Origin: an uncultured Bacillota bacterium
GTDB taxonomy: Bacteria > Bacillota_I > Bacilli_A > RF39 > UBA660
Direction of reading: 5' to 3'
NCBI GenBank assembly: GCA_905200435.1
Contig: CAJKKJ010000056.1
Location: 1 to 6,293 of the forward strand
Length of the DNA: 6,293 nucleotides
Shown: piece by piece, positions 1-6,293 of the stretch
Numbering within the stretch: position 1 is the first letter of the stretch
Layout of the letters: each line of letters opens with the position of its first letter
Notes under the pieces: model-generated
The model's database searches: none
What the model saw: the letters and a program-made list of their open reading frames with translations, nothing else
What the model was told of the DNA's origin: nothing
Program-made: the position numbers and the translations under genes

Positions 1-1671
<1,671 letters not shown>

Positions 1672-1679
<8 letters not shown>

Positions 1680-3738
1680 TTTCATTCCTCCTTAAGCTTG
1701 CATGTCCGCGAGCAATTTTTTTTATGCCATATTTATTACTAAAGGCAATTGTTAAATCTTTATCATCCATTCCTACTACTACACCTTGACCAAATATTTT
1801 GTGTTCTAGTATTTCGCCTAATTTATATTCTTCATCACTTGTAATACTTGTTGTTTGTTTTTTATTTTCATCTTTTTCTAAATATTCATCTGGTATTTCA
1901 GAAATGAACCTACTTGGAAAGTAATTGTCATGTTTTCCATAAATCATTCTTGATTTTGCATTTATTAGCCATAATTTTTTCTTGGCTCTTGTTATTGCAA
2001 CATAACATAATCTTCTTTCTTCTTCTAGATCTTCCGTTTCCATACTGTTTAGATGTGGGAACAATCCTTCTTCCATACCGATTACAAATACATAATCAAA
2101 TTCTAGTCCTTTGGCTGCATGGACTGTCATTAATGTTACAACATTTGTTTCATTTTTATGTTCATTCATGTCTGCTACTAAACTGATTTCTTCTAAGAAT
2201 TCTTCTAGAGTTGGGGAATCGCTATTTTCTTCATATGTTCTTGTGATTGATTTAAATTCTTCTAGATTTGATAGTCTTATTTCAGCATCTACTGTTTTTT
2301 CTGTTTCTAATTCTTTTCTGATTCCTGTTTTATCTAATATTAAATCTACTAATTCTGTTAAAGTAGCATCTTTACTATTTTCTTTTAATTCTTCGATTAT
2401 TTTTTTAAATTCTTGTTCTTTTCCATTTTCTATTACATCATAGATACATTTATTTAATTTAAATGATTTATCACTTAGGTTTGATATCGTTTTATCACCA
2501 ATACCTCTTTTTGGTACATTTATTATTCTTACTAAACTGATATCATCATTTTTATTATAGATCAATTTTAAATAACTTATTAAATCTTTTATTTCTTTTC
2601 GGTTGTAGAAATAAAAACTTCCTATTACTTTATATGGTATATTTTCTCTTAGCATTGCTTCTTCTATATTTCTTGATTGAGCATTTGTTCTATAGAGTAC
2701 TGCTATTTCCTCTCTTCTTACTCCATCATATAATAGATTTTTTATTTCTTTTACGACATAAGATGCTTCATCTTTTTCATCGCTTGCTCTATGATATCTT
2801 ATTTTTGATCCTTCTTCATGTTTGGTCCATAAATTTTTATCTTTTCTTATTTTGTTATTTTTTATTACTTCATTTGCTGCTTTTAAAATATTTCCTGTTG
2901 ATCTATAGTTTTCTTCTAGCATTACGGATTTTAAATCTGGATAATCTTTTTCAAAATTTAGTATATTTCTGTAGTCTGATCCACGCCATGAATATATTGC
3001 TTGGTCATTATCTCCTACTACACATATATTTTTATATCGTGCTGCTAGCATATTTACTAATATATACTGAACTCTATTTGTGTCCTGATATTCATCTACT
3101 AGTATATATTTAAATCTTTCTTGATACATTTTTAGTATATCTTTATATACACTAAATAATTTTATTGGTAGTATTAATAAATCATCAAAATCTACACTGT
3201 TATTATTTTTTAGTCTTTCTTCATATTTTTTATATACTTTACATACTATTTCTTCAAAATCTGTACCTGCATATTTTTCGTATTCTTCTGGATATACTAA
3301 TTCATTTTTGGCACCACTTATTTTATTTCTTATGGCTTTTGGATTATAATCATCGGTATTTAAACCCATTTCTTTGACAATATTTTTTACTAATACCAAA
3401 CTATCATCGCCATCTAGTATTGTAAAGTTTCTTTCGTATCCTAGTAAATTGTAATGTCTTTTTATGATGTACAATCCAAATGAATGAAATGTTGATATTT
3501 GAATATCTTTTACTTCGCCAACTAATTTAAATACTCTTTCTTTCATTTCCTTGGCTGCTTTATTTGTAAATGTTATTGCTAGTATGTTGTATGGTTCAAC
3601 GCCACTTTCTATCAAATATGCTATACGTGTTGTTAGAACTTTGGTTTTTCCTGATCCTGCTCCTGCTAGTACTAGTAGTGGACCATCTGTTGTTTTTACA
3701 GCATCTAGTTGTTCTTCATTTAAACCTTCTAATTTCAT
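1672..3738 (-). CDS. pcrA: ATP-dependent DNA helicase PcrA (UvrD/Rep superfamily 1A)
   Basis: A 3'-5' DNA translocase and helicase of repair, rolling-circle replication and removal of RecA or stalled RNA polymerase; cytoplasmic. The 688 residues carry the full SF1A motif set: Q-motif LNEEQ (Gln10), Walker A AGAGSGKT (25-32), Ia ITFTNKAAKEM (55-65), Ib TFHS (83-86), Walker B DEYQDT (215-220), III VGDNDQAIYSWRGSD (241-255), IV LEENYRS (274-280), V TVHAAKGLE (538-546) and VI VAITRAKK (580-587). The C-terminus (about 641-676, starting GEILEHKIFGQGVV) matches the Tudor-like module that contacts RNA polymerase in PcrA, which favours PcrA over Rep. The length is slightly below the usual 720-740 because the linker before the Tudor module is short. 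The start ATG at 3738 follows AGGAGA, which overlaps the stop of the upstream gene. The pcrA-ligA order, here with one small gene inserted, is widespread in Bacillota. No damaged motif is visible. Confidence 0.97.
1687..1693 (-). promoter_or_regulatory. Shine-Dalgarno site for the small membrane protein
   Basis: A perfect AAGGAGG on the minus strand, seven bases before the ATG at 1679 and embedded in the last codons of pcrA. It decides the start of the 51-residue gene and rules out the nearer in-frame ATG at 1685. Ribosomes ending pcrA at 1672 pass directly over this start, so translational coupling is likely. Confidence 0.8.
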
Positions 3739-3742
3739 GTTT

Positions 3743-3748
3743 TCTCCT
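3743..3748 (-). promoter_or_regulatory. Shine-Dalgarno site for pcrA overlapping the upstream stop codon
   Basis: AGGAGA on the minus strand, four bases before the pcrA ATG at 3738. It overlaps the TAG stop (3749-3747) of the 168-residue gene. Only eight bases separate the two genes, so they are almost certainly co-transcribed and probably translationally coupled. Confidence 0.7.
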
Positions 3749-4253
3749 ATCCCATTAGGAATTTTATGTCTTTTACTTTTGATGGATTTTTGGCATAGTA
3801 TTCATATCCTTTTTCATTTATTAGCCATGGCTCCATTATTGCTGTAAAGCGATCTATTTTAATTCCTTTGTTTAATAATTTTGTTTTGATGTTTACCATT
3901 TCGTCTTTTAAGACAATGTATGTCATACTTGCTTCTTCTACTGCGAATATACGAATGTTATCTTTATAGAACCCAAAGGCACATAATCCTTCTGGATTTA
4001 AATATTTTAAGACCATTTCTTTTAATTCTGGTGTTATTAGAAAATGCATATCGGCATAGTATTTTGATCTTGAACTTTCTGATATTATACATTTAGGAAT
4101 GTTTAGGAAATCGTCTCTTCCGTTATTGTATTTATCTCCTATTCTTGATCTTGATACTCTTAAATAAAATGAATCTGCCTCTTCAAACATTATTTCTATT
4201 AGGCTTTTGTAATCTATTTCTTTATATAAATTTGCTATGTAATATAAACTCAT
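3747..4253 (-). CDS. Hypothetical protein, first gene of the pcrA-ligA operon
   Basis: A 168-residue soluble protein that I do not recognise. It has no signal peptide, membrane span or Cys-pair metal site (only Cys55 and Cys91). Visible traits are an N-terminal MSLYYIANLYKEIDYKSLIE, a segment rich in Arg and Asp (SRSRIGDKYNNGRDD, 34-48), a mixed strand/helix middle with LNPEGLCAFGFYKDNIRIFAVEEA (85-108) that reads like paired beta strands, and a C-terminal EPWLINEKGYEYYAKNPS (141-158). The start at ATG 4253 is supported by a perfect AAGGAGG (4258-4264), four bases upstream, and a candidate promoter follows further out. It leads the operon and sits eight bases from pcrA, so a link to DNA maintenance is possible but only by association. 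It is not PcrB, the ~230-residue prenyl transferase found next to pcrA in Bacillus: length and motifs do not fit. Confidence 0.85.
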   Translation of the reverse strand: MSLYYIANLYKEIDYKSLIEIMFEEADSFYLRVSRSRIGDKYNNGRDDFLNIPKCIISESSRSKYYADMHFLITPELKEMVLKYLNPEGLCAFGFYKDNIRIFAVEEASMTYIVLKDEMVNIKTKLLNKGIKIDRFTAIMEPWLINEKGYEYYAKNPSKVKDIKFLMG

Positions 4254-4279
4254 ATTTCCTCCTTTTACATCCTATATAT

Positions 4280-4308
4280 AGTTTATCACATTAGAGTTTT
4301 TATAACAA
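4280..4308 (-). promoter_or_regulatory. Candidate sigma-A promoter of the pcrA-ligA operon
   Basis: On the minus strand TTGTTA (4308-4303) and TAAACT (4285-4280) are separated by exactly 17 bases. Each matches four of six consensus positions. The -10 is preceded by TGA, giving an extended -10 (TGN). It lies about 27 bases from the ATG at 4253, leaving a short leader that holds the AAGGAGG site. A 10-bp palindrome CTATATATAG (4272-4281) overlaps the downstream edge of the -10, but in DNA this A+T-rich it may be chance. Confidence 0.5.
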
Positions 4309-4358
4309 GAATATTGTTTTACAATTTGAAATATATAAGCATTTTTTGTTTATTTGAA

Positions 4359-4379
4359 TATAATAAAAAGAAAGGGAGG
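4359..4379 (+). promoter_or_regulatory. Candidate -10 box and Shine-Dalgarno site of the substrate-binding gene
   Basis: A perfect TATAAT stands at 4359-4364 and GGGAGG at 4374-4379, four bases before the ATG at 4384. The -35 at 17-base spacing (TAAGCA, 4336-4341) is poor, and transcription from this -10 would leave a leader of only about 12 bases. The ribosome site is convincing; the promoter is tentative. The signals are back to back with the operon promoter, forming a divergent control region at 4254-4383. Confidence 0.4.
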
Positions 4380-4383
4380 AAAA

Positions 4384-4836
4384 ATGAAAAAGTATTTTTT
4401 TGGTCTTGTTATTTTATTTGTAGTTTTGATAACTGGAGCTTTATTTTTATTTAAAAATGAAAAATCTGGTTTGAAAAAAATCAAAGTTGCCGAGGTCACA
4501 CATTCAGTTTTCTATACTCCGCAATATTTGGCGCATTCTTTGGGCTATTTCGAAGATGAGGGACTTGATGTTGAAATTATTTTAACTGCTGGTGCGGATA
4601 AGGTTACTGCTGCTGTTTTATCTGGTGATGTTCAGATTGGTTTTTGTGGTAGTGAAGCTACTATATATGTTTATAATGGCGGAGAAAAGGATTATTTAGT
4701 TAATTTTGCTGGCCTTACAAAAAGAGATGGAAGCTTTATTGTTTCAAGAGAAAAAATAGATAACTTTGACATAAATATGCTTAAGGGTTCTTATATAATT
4801 GGCGGAAGAAAAGGTCATCGGATACTAAACTTATGA
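4384..4836 (+). pseudogene. Truncated ABC-transporter substrate-binding protein (NMT1/SsuA/TauA-like)
   Basis: The N-terminal part of an extracytoplasmic substrate-binding protein that would feed a nitrate/sulfonate/taurine/pyrimidine-precursor type ABC importer; the substrate cannot be told. The 150 residues start with a basic-hydrophobic export segment (1-23), followed by family hallmarks: KVAEVTHSVFYTPQYLAHSL (34-53), GYFEDEGLDVEI (54-65), the AGADKVTAAVLSGDVQIGF run (69-87), and KGSYIIGGRKG (134-144). Family members then continue with a second lobe to about 320-340 residues. Here homology stops after GGRKG, six unrelated residues (HRILNL) follow, and TGA ends the frame. The break coincides with the mobile-element end, so this is an insertion-truncated 5' fragment. 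The export segment lacks the Cys of a lipobox: ITGA stands where a lipoprotein would have a G-C junction, so the parent protein may have been membrane-anchored. A TTG 30 bases upstream is in frame, but the ATG after GGGAGG is the sound start. Confidence 0.85.
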
Positions 4837-4838
4837 TA
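4789..4838. other. Putative attL of the serine-recombinase element
   Basis: The proposed hybrid attachment site has its crossover at 4813-4814 (GG). The left half is substrate-binding-gene sequence (B half). The right half (4815-4838) matches at 18 of 24 bases the half-site at 4883-4906, including ATCGG at 4817-4821 and AACTTATGATA at 4828-4838. The motif lies about 14-24 bp from the inferred centre, the spacing expected for the zinc-ribbon-domain contact in a P-type half-site. The crossover position is inferred by aligning the two repeats and independently agrees with where the interrupted protein loses family similarity. The exact core dinucleotide is uncertain by a few bases. Confidence 0.5.
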
Positions 4839-4867
4839 AATTTCTTACTAAAAAAATATCATAAGTT
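4828..4867. repeat. 11-bp perfect inverted repeat with 18-bp spacer
   Basis: AACTTATGATA (4828-4838) and TATCATAAGTT (4857-4867) are exact reverse complements. The spacer (4839-4856) is A/T only apart from one C. The long spacer and the lack of a following T-run on either strand make a rho-independent terminator unlikely. The arms look like recombinase-binding half-sites facing each other across the element end. Confidence 0.8.
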
Positions 4868-4906
4868 CTAATGCCGAAAAACCTATCGGTTATCAAACTT
4901 ATAATA
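4857..4906. repeat. 50-bp imperfect dyad resembling a serine-integrase attP site
   Basis: The outer arms TATCATAAGTT (4857-4867) and AACTTATAATA (4896-4906) pair at 10 of 11 positions. The inner arms CCGA (4874-4877) and TCGG (4886-4889) pair about the same centre, 4881/4882. A size near 50 bp, two inner and two outer motifs and an asymmetric centre are what attP sites of large serine integrases look like. It ends at the base before the recombinase stop codon. Its centre (AC) differs from the inferred attL core (GG), so it need not be a working partner; it could be an accessory or autoregulatory binding site, or a relic. Confidence 0.55.
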
Positions 4907-6293
4907 TTATACCAATTTAAATTTATAATGAATTTCCACTGTCTTATCTTCACTAATAATTATTTTGTCAATTAAATTAACCAATAAATTTCTATTAGGT
5001 TTTTCAAAAGATAAATATTCGTTTATCTTTTTTAGTGTTTCCTCTTTTTCTTTTGTGCTACTTTCATTACTAATATTATTAAGTTCTTCTTCTAATTCAT
5101 TTTTCTTACTTTTCCAAATGTCTATTTCTTCTTTATATTTTATAGTTAATCTATTAAACATTTCCATATCAATATTACCATTTAATTTATCTTCGTAAAT
5201 TTTATCTATATACGATAGATTACAACTAATTTTTCTATCTAATGTACTAATATCTTTTTGTATTTTTGCTTTAATATCATTCTTTTTCTTCGCCTCATCA
5301 ACTTTATCTTTAAATGTAGCATTATCAACATATTGATTACACATACTTCTTATTTCTTCTAATATAGCATTTTCTAATTTATTATAATTACAAGAATGAG
5401 GAGTACATAAACCATATTTAGAATGGGATATATAATAAGTACAACAACAATATTTTCTTTTGCCATCACTACTTTTATTTATTCCTATTGCGTGTCCGCA
5501 TTCTTTACATACCATAAAGCCAGAAAGTAATTGTATATTGTTATTGGTCTTATTTTTATTTTTCTTTAATAAGTCTTGAACTGTATAAAATACTTTTTTA
5601 TCAATTATTGCTTCGTGAGTATTTTCTACAATTATCCATTCTTCTTTTGGTGTTCTAATTTCCTTTTTACTTTTATATCCTAATTTTTTTCTTCTTCCTT
5701 GTGTTAAATTACCAATATATGTTTGATTTATAAGCATTTCTTCAATAGTTCTAGGACACCATAATTCGTAAGCAGTTGACCTCATACCTCTATTAAGATT
5801 AGCATATACACTTGGTGTAGGTATATGTTCATCTGAAAATATATTTGCTATTTGTCTTGGGCTTTTACCATCTAATGCTAAATTAAACATCCTTTCAATA
5901 ATGGGTTTTACTTCTTCATCAATAATTATTTTATGCTTATCGTTTGGGTCTTTCTTATAACCATATACTGCTTTCCATCCTAAAAATTGTCCTTTTTCTT
6001 TCTTTGCTTTTACAATCTTTCTAATCTTCTTAGATGTATCTTTTAAATAATAATCATTAAACATTAACTTAAATTGTAAAAACTCTAAGCCAGGTGTTTC
6101 GTAAAGAGTATCTATATCATCATTTATAGCAATATATCTTATACCCCGTTCGGGGAATATTCTTTCGATATATTCCCCCATAGAGATATAATCTCTACCC
6201 ATACGAGATAAATCTTTGGTTATAATAGTATTTACTTTACCATTATCAATATCTGCAATTAGCCTTTTCCAAGAAGGTCTGTCAAAAGTAGAA
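4907..6293 (-). CDS. Large serine recombinase / integrase (N-terminus outside window)
   Basis: Catalyses site-specific integration of its element, and excision with a directionality factor, through a 5'-phosphoserine intermediate. The open frame continues past the ATG at 6202 to the right edge, so that ATG is internal (Met of SRMGRD); 461 residues are visible and about 65 with the catalytic Ser should lie beyond. Counting residue 1 at 6202: the catalytic domain ends with FDRPSWKRLIADI (before residue 1), KDLSRMGRDYI spanning it, and FPERGIRYIAINDDIDT (16-32). A linker helix follows (47-72). The recombinase domain starts at GWKAVYGY (75-82), with KSPRQIANIFSDEHIPTP (113-130) and TYIGNLTQGRRKKLGYK (161-177). 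Next come a zinc ribbon (LLSGFMVCKEC 225-235, C252-C254, C266, C271), a coiled coil interrupting it (about 280-395) and a short C-terminal return strand (LIDKIIISEDKTVEIHYKF, 410-428). The 3' end abuts the proposed att region. No frameshift is seen, so the gene may be active. Confidence 0.93.
   Translation of the reverse strand, partial: STFDRPSWKRLIADIDNGKVNTIITKDLSRMGRDYISMGEYIERIFPERGIRYIAINDDIDTLYETPGLEFLQFKLMFNDYYLKDTSKKIRKIVKAKKEKGQFLGWKAVYGYKKDPNDKHKIIIDEEVKPIIERMFNLALDGKSPRQIANIFSDEHIPTPSVYANLNRGMRSTAYELWCPRTIEEMLINQTYIGNLTQGRRKKLGYKSKKEIRTPKEEWIIVENTHEAIIDKKVFYTVQDLLKKNKNKTNNNIQLLSGFMVCKECGHAIGINKSSDGKRKYCCCTYYISHSKYGLCTPHSCNYNKLENAILEEIRSMCNQYVDNATFKDKVDEAKKKNDIKAKIQKDISTLDRKISCNLSYIDKIYEDKLNGNIDMEMFNRLTIKYKEEIDIWKSKKNELEEELNNISNESSTKEKEETLKKINEYLSFEKPNRNLLVNLIDKIIISEDKTVEIHYKFKLV
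6144..6178. repeat. Overlapping GC-rich hairpins inside the recombinase gene
   Basis: GGGGAATAT (6152-6160) and ATATTCCCC (6170-6178) form a perfect 9-bp stem with a 9-base loop. The same GGGG can instead pair with CCCCG at 6144-6148 (five pairs, two-base loop). The two stems exclude each other. They lie in the codons for GEYIERIFPERG in the catalytic domain, so much of the sequence is under coding constraint; a role in the mRNA is speculative. Confidence 0.45.

Larger units (their letters stand above)
4815..6293. mobile_element. Left end of an integrated element carrying a large serine recombinase
   Basis: From the break in the substrate-binding gene to the right edge, everything visible belongs to an integrated element: about 92 bp of repeat-rich end, then an inward-starting serine recombinase whose 3' end faces the boundary. 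Integrases placed at the end of prophages or integrative conjugative elements have this layout. There is no cargo in the window, so phage, conjugative element or small mobilizable island cannot be separated. The right end should hold attR next to the missing 3' part of the substrate-binding gene. Confidence 0.65.

Noticed and set aside
1683..1685. Upstream in-frame ATG for the 51-residue membrane protein
   Set aside because: It is one base from the AAGGAGG site, too close for initiation; the ATG at 1679 has a seven-base spacing.
1914..3847. Several plus-strand open frames opposite pcrA and the neighbouring gene
   Set aside because: They lie antisense to a protein with every SF1 helicase motif intact. 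Their products are Leu/Phe/Ser-rich runs typical of the complement of A+T-rich coding DNA, and they have no convincing ribosome sites.
4354..4383. TTG start for the substrate-binding gene, adding ten N-terminal residues
   Set aside because: The added codons span the TATAAT box tail and the GGGAGG ribosome site, and would put an extra charged stretch before a normal MKK export signal.
4254..4383. Riboswitch or small RNA in the divergent intergenic region
   Set aside because: Only about 130 bases, nearly all A/T, mostly accounted for by promoter and ribosome sites; I found no stable stems.
4834..4836. TGA read as Trp (Mycoplasma-type code) extending the substrate-binding gene
   Set aside because: The next codon is TAA, so the frame would end anyway. 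The other genes use only TGG for Trp and have no internal TGA.
4828..4867. Rho-independent terminator between the convergent genes
   Set aside because: The stem is A+T-rich with an 18-base loop, and neither strand has a T-run after the stem.
4815..4906. CRISPR array or tandem-repeat locus
   Set aside because: There are only three short copies in alternating orientation with unequal spacers; this fits recombinase-binding sites, not a CRISPR.
4965..5198. Plus-strand open frame opposite the recombinase coiled coil
   Set aside because: It is the complement of Lys/Glu-rich codons, giving a low-complexity Ser/Phe/Leu product with no start signal; it is a shadow of the recombinase gene.

Overview
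The window is strongly A+T-rich (roughly a quarter G+C by eye). It has strong AGGAGG-type ribosome sites, short or overlapping gene junctions, a pcrA-ligA gene order, and a substrate-binding protein of Gram-positive style. Together these suggest a low-GC Bacillota, probably an uncultured gut Bacilli or Clostridia lineage; this taxonomic call is inference. Every Trp codon I checked is TGG and no gene contains an internal TGA, so nothing points to the Mycoplasma code.

Layout. Positions 1-4253 hold a tight minus-strand operon, transcribed right to left. It runs: a 168-residue protein of unknown function (3747-4253), the PcrA/UvrD-type DNA helicase (1672-3738), a 51-residue single-span membrane protein (1524-1679), and the NAD+-dependent DNA ligase LigA (from 1522, running off the left edge). 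Gaps are 8 nt, an 8-nt overlap, and 1 nt, so translational coupling is likely. Positions 4254-4383 form a divergent promoter region. On the plus strand follows the first 144 codons or so of an ABC-transporter substrate-binding protein of the NMT1/SsuA/TauA type (4384-4836), cut off in its conserved GGRKG stretch. From about 4815 to the right edge lies the left end of a mobile element. Its outermost gene is a large serine recombinase on the minus strand (4907 to beyond 6293), with its N-terminus outside the window.

Main observation. The substrate-binding gene appears to have been split by site-specific integration. An 11-bp motif (AACTTAT[G/A]ATA) occurs three times in the 79 bp at the junction: direct at 4828-4838, inverted at 4857-4867, direct at 4896-4906. 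The first and third copies belong to a 24-bp imperfect direct repeat (4815-4838 and 4883-4906). The second and third form a 50-bp dyad with CCGA/TCGG inner arms, the architecture of a serine-integrase attP site. Placing the centre at the same distance from the motif in the first copy puts the crossover at 4813-4814 (GG), exactly where homology to the substrate-binding family stops. I therefore read 4789-4838 as attL and 4857-4906 as an extra recombinase-binding site of unknown purpose. The cargo of the element and the 3' half of the broken gene lie outside the window.
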